Of a DNA stretch of 63,593 nt, positions 45,117-53,909 are shown one piece after another (positions within the stretch are counted from its first letter, which is position 1; each line of letters begins with the position of its first letter). Made by a program: the position numbers and the translations under genes. A model generated the notes under the pieces. The model ran no database searches. It was not told where the DNA came from and was given only the letters and a program-made list of their open reading frames with translations. The stretch is from positions 129,525 to 193,117 of the forward strand of contig NZVC01000043.1 of the NCBI GenBank assembly GCA_002701395.1, in the 5' to 3' direction. Source of the stretch: Maritimibacter sp. Lineage in GTDB: Bacteria; Pseudomonadota; Alphaproteobacteria; Rhodobacterales; Rhodobacteraceae.

Positions 45117-46832
45117 ATGAAAGACGGGCGCCCTTCGAACCTTAAAGCCGTCCTGATCCTGTTCAACTCATTGGGTGGATTGCGCTGGTTCGTTCTGGTT
45201 CTTCTTGCCCTCAGCGTCTTGGCCGCTGTCTTCGAGGGCGTGGGACTATATCTGCTTGTGCCGCTGATCGACACGATCATTGCCGGACAGGATGTCTCTT
45301 GGGCCGAGTACCCGTTTTCGGATCACCTCGACGTCCTGCTGCAGAGATTTCCAGAGGACTGGCAAATCCGCGTCCTCTTGTTTTGCATCGTCGCGGCAAT
45401 CATCGCGAAAAACGTCACCCAGTTCTGCTGCGATTATTTCTGGATACGCTATGACGCCACGGTCAACTATCGGGTGCAGGGCAGGATGTTCGGCCGCCTG
45501 CTGAACGGGGGCGGGCGGCAGCTTGGCAAGACCTCCGGCGAGATCTTGAATGCGTTTGAAAATCAGGCGTGGCGGGCAGTGGACGCGATGCTGTCGCTGC
45601 TTACGTCCTTCAGCGAACTATTGGCGGCCGGATTCTTCCTGTTCCTGCTGCTGGCGTTGTCCTGGCAACTGACGGTGCTGGTTCTTGTCTGCGCGGCGGT
45701 GATCGCGGTTGTCGTGCACCTTTTGGTCACCCGGATCGAGCGGCTGAGCCATGTCGTCGTTGATAACCAGCAGCAATTGACGGGGCGGATATGGGAGACA
45801 ATCGCGGGACTCAAGACGATCAGGCTGTTCGGGCGCCAGCGACAGGAACAACAAAATTTTGCCAAGGCTTTTGACAGGCTACAGCGCGCAACCGTACAGC
45901 AAGAGACAATCTCGGTTGCGGTACAGCCCGTGACGGAAATGCTGATCTTGCTATTGATCACATTGCTTGCCGTGGTGGGGCTGGGCGCGTCAATGATCGC
46001 GATCCCCGCATTCGTGAGCTTTATCATAATTCTTCGCCGCCTAATGCCACGCGCCAGCGAACTGATTGGAATCCGTGTGAACTTCTTGGCCGAAGTCGCT
46101 GCGATTCATGCGATTATTCCGTGGCTGAACGACGAGCCCGTGCGCACTGCGGGAACGATGTCCTTCACTGGTCTCGAAACCGACATCGCTGTCGAGAGAT
46201 TATCGTTCCAGTATGACGGCTACGTCGGTCCGGTTCTCGAAGACCTGAGCTTCCGCATCCCGAAGGGGGAAGTCACCGGGATCTCCGGGCCATCGGGTTC
46301 AGGAAAGTCAACCTTCGTGGACTTGCTCTGTCGCATGTCGGTGCCGACTGGCGGGCGCATCACCGCTAATGGCAGGGACATAGGCGCGTACAAGCTTGGA
46401 GATTGGCTTGGCAAGATCGGGGTCGTGACGCAGGACATCTACCTGTTCAACGGGACGATCGGCGAAAACATTGCCTACGGAAAACGCGACGCATCGATGG
46501 AAGCCGTTCGTGAAGCAGCGACGCGTGCGAATGCGGATGGCTTCATAATTAACACCAGCGACGGCTATGAAACCGTCATCACCGACAATGGGTCAGATCT
46601 GTCGGGCGGACAGCGTCAGCGCATCGCGCTGGCGCGCGCCCTATTGCGTAACCCTGATCTGCTTATCCTTGACGAAGTGACCAGCGCGCTCGATCCGCTG
46701 TCTGAAACTATCGTTCAAGAGACCTTGGCCGCGCGACCGACGGGCTGCACGGTCGTGCTGATCGCGCATCGTGCCACGACACTTAAGTCCGCAGACAAGA
46801 TCGTCCGTTTCACGCCTGCGACAGAGGCGTAG
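45117..46832 (+). CDS. ABC exporter, fused permease and ATPase (MsbA-like)
   Basis: 571 residues. Six membrane helices form an ABC_membrane domain (residues about 15-320). The ATPase has Walker A SGPSGSGKSTFVDL (about 388-401), the signature LSGGQRQRIALARALL and Walker B LLILDEVTSALD. It exports or flips a lipid-linked sugar, lipid or peptide across the inner membrane; PglK-like flipping of a lipid-linked oligosaccharide is one option beside the Wzx-like flippase. The ATG at 45117 is chosen, although a TTG 60 bases earlier is possible. IS6 copy 1 begins 20 bases after its stop. Confidence 0.9.
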   Translation: MKDGRPSNLKAVLILFNSLGGLRWFVLVLLALSVLAAVFEGVGLYLLVPLIDTIIAGQDVSWAEYPFSDHLDVLLQRFPEDWQIRVLLFCIVAAIIAKNVTQFCCDYFWIRYDATVNYRVQGRMFGRLLNGGGRQLGKTSGEILNAFENQAWRAVDAMLSLLTSFSELLAAGFFLFLLLALSWQLTVLVLVCAAVIAVVVHLLVTRIERLSHVVVDNQQQLTGRIWETIAGLKTIRLFGRQRQEQQNFAKAFDRLQRATVQQETISVAVQPVTEMLILLLITLLAVVGLGASMIAIPAFVSFIIILRRLMPRASELIGIRVNFLAEVAAIHAIIPWLNDEPVRTAGTMSFTGLETDIAVERLSFQYDGYVGPVLEDLSFRIPKGEVTGISGPSGSGKSTFVDLLCRMSVPTGGRITANGRDIGAYKLGDWLGKIGVVTQDIYLFNGTIGENIAYGKRDASMEAVREAATRANADGFIINTSDGYETVITDNGSDLSGGQRQRIALARALLRNPDLLILDEVTSALDPLSETIVQETLAARPTGCTVVLIAHRATTLKSADKIVRFTPATEA

Positions 46833-46852
46833 CCGAACTAGGCGGGAAGACG

Positions 46853-47667
46853 GGCAGTGTCAAAGGAACTCGGCTTGAGGTGGGGTAGGGGCGCCGGTAG
46901 CGTCCGGCCATGACCCGACGCTGTCCATTCAAGTATTTCAAGACGTCCCGCGAGATTATTCGGCTCGCGGTGATGATGTATGTCCGGTTTCCGCTTTCGC
47001 TGCGGAATGTCGAAGACCTGCTGCACGAACGTGGGATCGACGTCAGCCACGAGGCGGTCCGGTTCTGGTGGCACCGGTTCGGGCCGCTGTTTGCCGCCGA
47101 GATCCGGAAACGGCGGATCGAGGGGATGCGGTCGAGCCAGTGGCGATGGCACCTCGACGAGATGTTCGTAAAGATCAACGGGGAGCGCCACTACTTGTGG
47201 CGGGCTGTCGACCACGAAGGCGAGGTGCTGGAAAGCTTCGTGACGAAGACCCGCGACAAGAAGGCGGCCCTGAAATTCCTACGGAAATCGATGAAGCGCT
47301 ACGGCCCGCCGGACACGATCGTGACGGACCGGCTCCGGTCCTATGGCGCGGCACTGAAGGAGATCGGTGCGGCCGATCGCCAGGAAACCGGTCGCTGGTT
47401 GAACAACCGCGCCGAGAACTCCCATCTGCCGTTCCGACGAAGGGAGCGGGCGATGCTGCGTTTCCGGCGGATGCGAAGTTTGCAGAAATTCGCCTCCGCC
47501 CACGCCTCGATCAGCAACCACTTCAACTCGGAGCGCAGCTCCTACTCCCGCGCTAACTTCAAGAAGAACCGCGCCGCCGCTCTCGCCGAGTGGCGCGGTC
47601 TCTGTGCGGCATAAAGGACAGCGTCACTGTCCAAGCTGAGACGAGTTAGAATTCGTCTGACACCACC
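46853..47667 (+). mobile_element. IS6-family insertion sequence, copy 1 (intact)
   Basis: 815 bp. The left end ggcagtgtcaaaggaactcg and the reversed right end ggtggtgtcagacgaattct form an imperfect terminal inverted repeat, sharing GTGTCA-A-GAA. One transposase fills it. No 8-bp target duplication is seen because the right side abuts a truncated IS256 end. Its first 91 bp are identical to copy 5 at 63503. Confidence 0.9.
46910..47614 (+). CDS. IS6-family DDE transposase
   Basis: 234 residues. A helix-turn-helix region lies at about 15-55 (LRNVEDLLHERGIDVSHEAV). The DDE catalytic core follows, with Asp in RWHLDEMFVKI (about 84), Asp in IVTDRLRSYGAAL (about 141) and Glu in NNRAENSHLPFRRRER (about 175). 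This is the IS26-like group, which moves by forming cointegrates. It looks intact and could be active. Confidence 0.95.
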   Translation: MTRRCPFKYFKTSREIIRLAVMMYVRFPLSLRNVEDLLHERGIDVSHEAVRFWWHRFGPLFAAEIRKRRIEGMRSSQWRWHLDEMFVKINGERHYLWRAVDHEGEVLESFVTKTRDKKAALKFLRKSMKRYGPPDTIVTDRLRSYGAALKEIGAADRQETGRWLNNRAENSHLPFRRRERAMLRFRRMRSLQKFASAHASISNHFNSERSSYSRANFKKNRAAALAEWRGLCAA

Positions 47668-47748
47668 TTCTCCGAAGATCGACGGTGACCGCCAGCGTCG
47701 CATGTGGCGACGCCCGCGGATTCCTACACCACGCTATGGGGCACTATC
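47668..47748 (-). mobile_element. Truncated end of an IS256-family element, inverted
   Basis: 81 bp identical to the reverse complement of 52507-52587, the end of the IS256-family element at 52.5 kb. The outer part was replaced by IS6 copy 1. The terminal sequence is gatagtgccccatag on the minus strand. Confidence 0.85.
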
Positions 47749-48097
47749 TCTGGAAGGGTGAGGTATCTTCAACAAACACGCTAACTAATCACTTGTTCCA
47801 CCTATGGGTGCATCGCATGCTTTCGATGCAGAACGGGCCGGACGCTAGTCTTGTCGGCTCATCGTTGCGCCGTCTTCCGGGCACGGAAGGGTAAAGGACA
47901 AAGTGCATGTTGTTGAGTTTGCTCGTCGAAGTGGCAATGAGGTCGGCATTTTATAGCCGTAGTTTCCTGTCCCCAGAGCGCGCATTTGCAGTTCGCCTGC
48001 CCGGTTCCGCTCGGTCACCAATCTGTGTCGTTCACCCCCCAAGGCAATAGGAGGCACATTGCGTTTCGCGCCGCCATTTACCCAGGAGAGATTACAA
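47749..48097. other. Gap upstream of the secreted-protein cassette
   Basis: 349 bases without a convincing gene. It probably holds the promoter of the gene at 48098; AGGAGAG stands just before that ATG. No repeats were noticed. Confidence 0.45.
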
Positions 48098-48442
48098 ATG
48101 AATTTCACCCACCTGCTCACCGCGCAAGCGTTCGCAGTCGTCACAACGCTTGCCGCATCGCCTGCCCTGGCGGCGAACGAGGCGGAAATGATGAGCACGT
48201 GCAACCTTTACGCCGCGCACCATCTGCACCTTGATCCGAGCCAGATCACGGAAGTCACGTTCCAGGGCCGGCGCACGGACGGTACCTACGCGGTCAACGG
48301 CAGCACCAGTGAAGGCCAGACCTTCCAGTGCTCTTTCGGTATCCACGGCCAACGCGTCGTGAACTGGTACCATTCGGCCCCGACTGCTTGCCCGGTCGAT
48401 GTGTCCGAGGCCGACCGCTGGCTGTACCCGGCCTGCAACTGA
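48098..48442 (+). CDS. Small secreted protein of unknown function
   Basis: 114 residues with a Sec signal (MNFTHLLTAQAFAVVTTLAA, cleavage likely after SPALA), leaving about 88 residues in the periplasm or outside. The mature part has three cysteines, in MSTCNLYAAHHL, FQCSFGIHG and TACPVDV, plus a fourth close to the C-terminus (YPACN), which could form two disulfides. The pattern VTFQGRRTDGTYAVNGST suggests a small beta-sandwich. AGGAGAG precedes the ATG. I do not recognise the family. It precedes another secreted protein in the same direction. Confidence 0.75.
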   Translation: MNFTHLLTAQAFAVVTTLAASPALAANEAEMMSTCNLYAAHHLHLDPSQITEVTFQGRRTDGTYAVNGSTSEGQTFQCSFGIHGQRVVNWYHSAPTACPVDVSEADRWLYPACN

Positions 48443-48511
48443 CGCCGCGCAGCGCATGACAAGTCGGACTCCGCCGGGCGAAGCAGCGGAGTCCCCCAAA
48501 AACAGGGATTT

Positions 48512-49681
48512 GTGAAAACGATGAGACATCTGAAGCTGGCAGCCTTTGCGGCTGTGCTGGGGATGACCGCTCTGGACGCGGATGCGCGGCAGATGCGGGA
48601 AGAGACAGTTCACTTCAACGCGGGCGATGCGACCGTCGAACTGCTGGACAGCATCCATGGCCGCGAGGCGGTGACCTACCGCGTTCAGGTTCGCGAGGGC
48701 GAGACGCTGAAGGTCCTGCTGAAGCCATCCAATCCGGGCACCTATTTCAACGTTTATGAACCCGGCACCGGACCCGGCAATGTCGCTATCGGATCCAGCG
48801 ACCGGGTCGGCCCGAGTGTGCCGGAGTTGAACAGTTACGATGCCATGGCGCGGAAATCCGGCATCTACCTGATCTCTGTATACCTCGTCCGCGCCGCCGC
48901 CCGCGAAGGCGAATATTCGTCCTACACGCTGGAAATCACCGCCGGCGACATCCAGACCGAACAGCCCAGCGGCAACGCGGCGCCGGATATGGTTACTTCC
49001 ATCTCCAGTGTACTGGCGCGAGGGCCGGAGTTCTGGGTGGTCGACGTGGAAAGCCGTCTACGCGTCCATGCCGAACCCACCACCGGTTCGCCGGTGACGT
49101 TGCACGCCACCAGCGGCACGGTATTCCGCAACCTTGGCTGCATCGCAGAGGCAGACCGCGTCTGGTGCGAGGTGGAACGTCCGTCCGACGGGCTGACCGG
49201 CTGGGCCGCAGAAGAATACCTGCGCGGCGAGTCCGGAGCTTACACCGCGATGGTTGGCGAGGAAGAAACCCCCTACGCCCGAGTGGACGGGTGGAACATT
49301 TTGATCCGCGCGGCCACCGGCAACGGTTGCATCGCAGAGCGGACGACCGGCGGGGTGCAGATCCAGATCGGGATGGACCCGGTTGATCAAAGCACCTTTC
49401 TGGCGCTGTTTACCGAAAAGCATCCCGGCTTGGCGAATGGCGAGCACCTTGCCGTGCGCTTCGACCTGGACGGCGACGTCTTCATCGGGGACGCGACCGA
49501 AGAGAAGACCCCCGGCTTCGAAGGCGGCTATGTCCACATTACCAACCCGGCCTTCCTGTTGGACCTGGCCGAGAAGAAAACCCTGACGGTTTATCCGGCA
49601 GGCGTCACTCCGTTCGAGGTCAGCCTGGCCGGATCGAAGGCGGCGATCGGGAAACTGATCGAATGCCAGCTGGCGCAGTGA
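48512..49681 (+). CDS. Secreted protein with SH3-like domain
   Basis: 389 residues with an N-terminal signal (LAAFAAVLGMTALDADA). A beta-rich region (30-140) resembles inhibitor or PPC-type domains (VTYRVQVREGETLKVLLKPS). At about 180-240 a bacterial SH3-like domain is visible (SRLRVHAEPTTGSPV, GLTGWAAEEYL). The last 120 residues are uncharacterised. SH3-like domains of this sort bind cell-wall or extracellular ligands. The GTG at 48512 or the ATG at 48521 may be the start; the ATG has better spacing to AGGGA. Specific function unknown. Confidence 0.75.
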   Translation: MKTMRHLKLAAFAAVLGMTALDADARQMREETVHFNAGDATVELLDSIHGREAVTYRVQVREGETLKVLLKPSNPGTYFNVYEPGTGPGNVAIGSSDRVGPSVPELNSYDAMARKSGIYLISVYLVRAAAREGEYSSYTLEITAGDIQTEQPSGNAAPDMVTSISSVLARGPEFWVVDVESRLRVHAEPTTGSPVTLHATSGTVFRNLGCIAEADRVWCEVERPSDGLTGWAAEEYLRGESGAYTAMVGEEETPYARVDGWNILIRAATGNGCIAERTTGGVQIQIGMDPVDQSTFLALFTEKHPGLANGEHLAVRFDLDGDVFIGDATEEKTPGFEGGYVHITNPAFLLDLAEKKTLTVYPAGVTPFEVSLAGSKAAIGKLIECQLAQ

Positions 49682-49789
49682 TGCCGGCAACGCACAACCA
49701 TAGCGATTAACTTATGTAAAATTTTCGCCTTTTTGGAAAAGGTGATTGGTGCTGCCCAACCCGGTAGCTGGACTGTGAAAGGATGAACC

Positions 49790-50107
49790 ATGAATGTTAA
49801 TGCGTGGATTGTCGGGGCGGCGGGCTGTGCCGCTCTGGCCGGTTGCCTGGAGATTGCTGACGACACGGGCGGTGGCGGCGGCGGTATCGTGTCCCAGATG
49901 CCCAGCATCGAAGAACAGGCCTGCGCCCGCGACGTAACGCGGGTCACGAACAACGCCGACGTGGTGGTGCTGAGTTCCAGCTTCTCGCAAGCCGGAACCG
50001 AGGTAATCCTTGGGGTCGGCCCGAACCGCGCACGCTGGCGCTGCATCGGCTACGCGAACGGGACAACGGGCGAGATCATGTCCCTGACGGACGAAGGAGC
50101 GGCGTGA
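49790..50107 (+). CDS. Small putative lipoprotein
   Basis: 105 residues with a lipoprotein signal: a hydrophobic stretch ending LAGC (Cys19), followed by a glycine linker (GGGGGG). The remainder (about 70 residues) has two cysteines (EEQACARDV, RWRCIGYANG) and probably folds as a small beta domain. This resembles many short Rhodobacterales lipoproteins of unknown role. GAAAGGA stands before the ATG. It is in line with the two secreted genes upstream, separated by 108 bases. Confidence 0.75.
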   Translation: MNVNAWIVGAAGCAALAGCLEIADDTGGGGGGIVSQMPSIEEQACARDVTRVTNNADVVVLSSSFSQAGTEVILGVGPNRARWRCIGYANGTTGEIMSLTDEGAA

Positions 50108-50362
50108 TGGGCGGGAGGACCCCGTGCCACATTTCTGCACTCTGCTTCGGCACGTCGTCGCCAGATCGCCAAGTAGACAATAAACAACTGAAAACAAAAG
50201 GGCAGCGCAAAAAACTAACTCTGCGACTCCGGTTTTATTAGCGAGTCGCCCAAGTGCATTGTCGATTCTGCCGCGCACCGCGCACCCGGAATGTGACCTT
50301 GCGATAGACATCCATGCCCGGCCCGAGAGGCCGTGGCGAGTTGACAGGAAAAGGAACACGGC

Positions 50363-51292
50363 ATGGCCATTTTTGACTACAACCTCTACTTCACCTCGGT
50401 CTATTCCTCCGGCAACGGGGGAGAATTTGCGACCATCGATGTCGACAATTTCACCGGGACCATCGCCGAACCCGATGCGGATGACTCGTTCGAGCTTGGC
50501 GACTCCATCGCGACATCTACCGGTAGCCCTGCATTGGTAGGGCTGACCTATGTCGGAAATGTTGATGTCAACGGCGCGACTTTCGCCGTATTTGGACAGA
50601 CGGACAGCCTTGTCGTGAGCGACCAGTACTACTTCGTCGCCCACGAGGACGTTCCTGCCAACTTCACCGGCCAAAGCACCCCGATTCCCGGCGCCTCGGT
50701 CACCAGCGACGCCTTCACGGCCAGCCTGTGCTTTGCCGCCGGCACACTGATCGCGACGCCTTCGGGAGAGAGTGTTGTTGAAACGCTGGAGATTGGCGAT
50801 CTGGTGACCACCGCCGACGGCCGCACCGTTCCGGTCAAATGGGTCGGCCACCAGACCCTTCACAAGGTCTTCACCCCTGCCGACAATTTCACTCCCGTCC
50901 GCGTCTCCGCCGGCGCCCTGGGTGACGGTCTGCCACACACCGACCTCGTGCTGACCACCGATCATGCCCTGATCATGGATGGACTTGCGATCACCGCGGG
51001 CGCGCTGGTCAACGGCAGCACAATCGCCTTCGAACCTATCGAGAGCCTGCCCGACCGCGTCACCTACTACCACGTCGAGACCGAAGACCACGATGTGATC
51101 CTCGCCAACGGGACGGCTGCCGAGACCTTTCTGGATGTCGGAACGCGCCGCAACTTCGACAACCACGCGGAGTATGTCGCGCTATACGGAACCGAAAGAA
51201 TGGTGGCCGAGATGCCGCTGCCCCGCGTGAGCTCTGCCCGACTGGTGCCAGCCGCACTGCGCGCCCGCATCGGGACCGACACCGCGGCGTGA
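50363..51292 (+). CDS. Hint (hedgehog/intein-type) domain protein
   Basis: 309 residues. The N-terminal 120 residues form a beta-rich region without a Sec signal. The Hint domain starts at CFAAGTLIATPSGE (catalytic Cys at about 126) and includes ETLEIGDLVTTADG, VRVSAGALGDGLPHTDLVLT and TDHALIMDG. It ends with YYHVETEDHDVILANG. This Hint_2-type module is very common in Rhodobacterales exoproteins, often with type I secretion and RTX domains. It may self-cleave or attach the protein to another molecule; no C-terminal splice partner (His-Asn) is obvious. AGGAA precedes the ATG. Confidence 0.88.
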   Translation: MAIFDYNLYFTSVYSSGNGGEFATIDVDNFTGTIAEPDADDSFELGDSIATSTGSPALVGLTYVGNVDVNGATFAVFGQTDSLVVSDQYYFVAHEDVPANFTGQSTPIPGASVTSDAFTASLCFAAGTLIATPSGESVVETLEIGDLVTTADGRTVPVKWVGHQTLHKVFTPADNFTPVRVSAGALGDGLPHTDLVLTTDHALIMDGLAITAGALVNGSTIAFEPIESLPDRVTYYHVETEDHDVILANGTAAETFLDVGTRRNFDNHAEYVALYGTERMVAEMPLPRVSSARLVPAALRARIGTDTAA

Positions 51293-51416
51293 CACGGCGG
51301 CTGCTGTACCGGCAGGTCATAACGGGAAAGCGCAGGACGAAACGATCCGCGGCGGCGCTGCCGTCGCGGATCCAAAGGGTGCCAGGCTCGGCGCCGAGAA
51401 CAAGGGGAGATAAATA

Positions 51417-51764
51417 ATGAAACTTTTGCTTACCTTGACGGCTGCAATGGGGTTGCCGGTTGCTGCGCTGGCGCAAGACGGCTCGGCCGAGGCCGTCGGC
51501 GCGGGCGTCGGGCTGGTCATCGGGCTCCTGATCGCAATCATCGTGGGGGCCGTGGTGGGCTGGCTGGCCAGCCTGATCGTCAAGGGCTCCGGATCGGGCC
51601 TATTGATGGACCTGCTGGTGGGGATCGGCGGATCGATCCTGGCCAGCTACCTTTTGCCGGCCACCGGCATCCATCTTGGCGGAGGCTTCCTCGGAGCCTT
51701 CATCGCGGCCGTGATCGGTGCCATCATCCTGCTGCTGATCATCAAGCTGATCCGAAAGGCCTGA
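51417..51764 (+). CDS. GlsB/YeaQ/YmgE family membrane protein
   Basis: 115 residues. A cleavable-looking signal (MKLLLTLTAAMGLPVAALAQ) is followed by three hydrophobic segments with the family pattern GAVVGWLASLIVKGSGSGLL, then LVGIGGSILASYLL and GAFIAAVIGAIILLLIIK. Transglycosylase-associated proteins of this family are small stress-induced inner-membrane proteins of unclear role. The signal peptide before the domain is an extra feature. It is the last gene of the cassette and no obvious terminator follows. Confidence 0.85.
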   Translation: MKLLLTLTAAMGLPVAALAQDGSAEAVGAGVGLVIGLLIAIIVGAVVGWLASLIVKGSGSGLLMDLLVGIGGSILASYLLPATGIHLGGGFLGAFIAAVIGAIILLLIIKLIRKA

Positions 51765-52506
51765 GGCTGAACTCGTCTCTGTCTGACGTCAGCGCCTACC
51801 GAACAGATTTAGGGGTTTGAACAACGGAGGGTTTCTGGTTCATCGAAGCCATCATGGAGCGACGATGAACAAGAAATCTGGCATTGTCAGAGGAATCGCA
51901 TCCGATTGCCCTTCTTCTTCGCCTGTTCCGAAAGGAAGACGCAAAAAGCTGTTCTGTATGGGAAAACGCCTTTCAGAATGCGGCAGAGACCAAGAAGTGA
52001 GCCGAAGACAATCTATCAAACAAAGCACCTCTGACAATGCCCTGCGGCGGCCCACGGCTTCTTGCCGTCCACCGTCCAGCCCTTTGGCATCACCCAGCGC
52101 CCCGGTCTCGCGCCAAGTGACCATCAGCACCTGAAGCTTGCCCTTGCCTATATAGCGCAGCGGCAGCGCCGCGATTGGTACTATCAGAGAAATCGTTCCA
52201 GGTCGTCCCTTTCAGCTCCCTCGCTTGAGAGAGGGCCACAAGACCTTTTGCTGTAAAGCAAAGAGCTTTTCAGAGCGCCGCCGACAGGAAAAACGAGCCG
52301 TATTCAGGCGATCAGATCAGTTTCCTCTGACAATACTTGTACAGGGCTTGCAGCACAGCTGCCACTGCTCCTGTTGCTTGAAACCGGATCATGTCTTCTC
52401 TGCGCGTCCGATATTGCGACGAAGACGGTGGCTCGGAACAGATCAACCATCGTCCTGCCAACTCCGCCGGCACGGGCGGTTTCTGTGTCGCTCGCGTCGG
52501 TTCTTC
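51765..52506. other. Gap with a NUDIX gene remnant
   Basis: 742 bases without an intact gene. 52031-52190 contains a frameshifted NUDIX remnant on the minus strand. 52190-52506 contains no recognisable gene; a minus-strand stretch reading TRREDMIRFQATGAVAAVLQ may be a further broken gene. The right edge is the end of the IS256-family element. Confidence 0.5.
52031..52190 (-). pseudogene. NUDIX hydrolase fragment with frameshift
   Basis: On the minus strand, PIAALPLRYIGKGKLQVLMV then TWRET is followed, after a one-base shift near 52100-52103 (a run of four C), by GRWVMPKGWTVDGKKPWAAA. This is the beginning of a NUDIX hydrolase domain of the diphosphoinositol-polyphosphate type. The NUDIX box itself is missing, so it is a decayed fragment. 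Confidence 0.65.
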
Positions 52507-53094
52507 GATAGTGCCCCATAGCGTGGTGTAGGAATCCGCGGGCGTCGCCACATGCGACGCTGGCGGTCACCGTCGATCTTCGGAGAAGGTTCGGGTTGCG
52601 AGACCTGAAACCTGAAACGGAGATGACGATGACCGACGACAGAATGGCGCTGATCGAGCTGGTTGAGAAGCAGGCTGATGGCGATCTGGTGCGCGAGATG
52701 CTTGCCTTTGCCGCTGAGCGGATCATGGAGGCCGAGATCGAGGCGCGGACTGGGGCGGCGAAGGGCGCGCGCTCACCGATGCGGGAAGCCCAGCGAAATG
52801 GATGCCGGGAGCGTGACTGGGATACCCGGGCCGGCCGGATCGCGCTGGCGATCCCGAAGCTGCGCAAGGGCAGCTATTTCCCAAGCTTTCTTGAGCCCCG
52901 GCGGACGGCGGAGAGGGCCTTGGTTGCGGTGATCCAGGAGGCCTACGTCCACGGCATCTCGACGCGGTCCGTCGATGATCTGGTGAAGGCGATGGGCGCG
53001 GGCGGCATGTCGAAGAGCCAGGTCAGCCGGTTGTGCATGGAGATCGACGAGCGGGTCGATGCCTTCCTGGCTCGCCCCCTGGAAGGCGCGTGGC
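52507..53094 (+). mobile_element. IS256-family element, truncated
   Basis: It begins at gatagtgccccatagcg (52507), the end also found inverted at 47748, and contains the start of a mutator-type transposase. IS6 copy 2 cuts it at 53095, so the 3' two-thirds are missing. Confidence 0.85.
52623..53094 (+). pseudogene. IS256-family (mutator-type) transposase, N-terminal fragment
   Basis: About 157 codons of a transposase that is normally about 400 residues. The N-terminal signature is clear: [20 protein letters not shown], then [40 protein letters not shown] and the [20 protein letters not shown] region. The frame runs into the IS6 inverted repeat (WRSCQTNLA and stop at 53120). Catalytic Asp and Glu residues further on are lost, so the gene is inactive. 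Confidence 0.88.
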
Positions 53095-53909
53095 GGTCTT
53101 GTCAGACGAACTTGGCTTGAGCCGGGGCAGGGCGCTGGCTAGCTTTCGCAGATGACCAAACGCAGCCCCTTCCGCTATTTCAAGACGAGCCCAGAGATCA
53201 TCCGCCTGGCGGTGATGCTGTACGTCCGCTTCCCGCTCTCGCTACGCAATGTCGAGGATCTGCTGCATGAACGGGGTATCGAAGTCAGCCATGAGACGGT
53301 TCGCTTCTGGTGGCACCGCTTCGGCCCGTTGTTCGCATCCGAGATCCGAAAGCGCCGGATCGAGCGCATGAAATCGAGCCGGTGGCGTTGGCACCTGGAC
53401 GAGGTTTTCGTGAAGATCAATGGCCAGACGCACTACCTGTGGCGCGCCGTAGATCACGAGGGTGAAATCCTGGAGAGCTTTGTCACCAAGACACGAGACA
53501 AGAAGGCGGCGTTAAAATTCCTCAAGAAAGCAATGCGCAAGCATGGTCGGCCTGAGGAAATCGTAACCGACCGTCTGCGGTCATATGGGGCAGCGCTGCG
53601 CGTCCTCGGTTCTGAGGATCGTCAACAGACAGGGCGCTGGGAAAACAATCGCGCGGAGAATTCCCACCTGCCATTTCGACGACGGGAGCGGGCGATGCTT
53701 CGCTTTCGGCGGATGCGAAGTTTGCAGAAGTTCGCCGCCGTCCACGCCTCTGTCTCAAACCACTTCAACCAGGAACGCAGCCTCTCGACTCGAAGCCATT
53801 ACAAACGGAACCGAACCGCCGCTCTGGCCGAGTGGCGCGGTCTTTGCGCGGGATAAGGGGCAGGCATCCTGCCCTTGTGGAGACTGGTTCGAATTCGTCT
53901 GACAGCACC
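53095..53909 (+). mobile_element. IS6-family insertion sequence, copy 2 (intact)
   Basis: 815 bp from ggtcttgtcagacgaactt to ctgacagcacc, inserted into the IS256-family transposase gene. It differs from copy 1 in many bases and is a separate IS of the same group. Its right end abuts the 21-bp tRNA-flank-like remnant. Confidence 0.88.
53152..53856 (+). CDS. IS6-family DDE transposase
   Basis: 234 residues, similar over its whole length to the copy 1 protein. HTH region LRNVEDLLHERGIEVSHETV, then catalytic Asp in RWHLDEVFVKI, Asp in IVTDRLRSYGAAL and Glu in NNRAENSHLPFRRRER. The frame is intact. Substitutions relative to copy 1 (for example MKSSRW for MRSSQW) show it arrived separately. Confidence 0.93.
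   Translation: MTKRSPFRYFKTSPEIIRLAVMLYVRFPLSLRNVEDLLHERGIEVSHETVRFWWHRFGPLFASEIRKRRIERMKSSRWRWHLDEVFVKINGQTHYLWRAVDHEGEILESFVTKTRDKKAALKFLKKAMRKHGRPEEIVTDRLRSYGAALRVLGSEDRQQTGRWENNRAENSHLPFRRRERAMLRFRRMRSLQKFAAVHASVSNHFNQERSLSTRSHYKRNRTAALAEWRGLCAG

Larger units (their letters stand above)
19637..46832. other. Exopolysaccharide biosynthesis and export cluster
   Basis: Eighteen genes in several divergent operons encode an initiating sugar transferase, glycosyltransferases, chain-length/BY-kinase, flippase, O-antigen ligase-type polymerase, ABC exporter, sulfotransferases, methyltransferases, deacetylase, oxidoreductases and an RTX beta-helix exoprotein. The combination points to a Wzx/Wzy-dependent extracellular polymer. 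No Wza-type outer-membrane protein is in the window, so part of the machinery must lie elsewhere. Confidence 0.85.
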
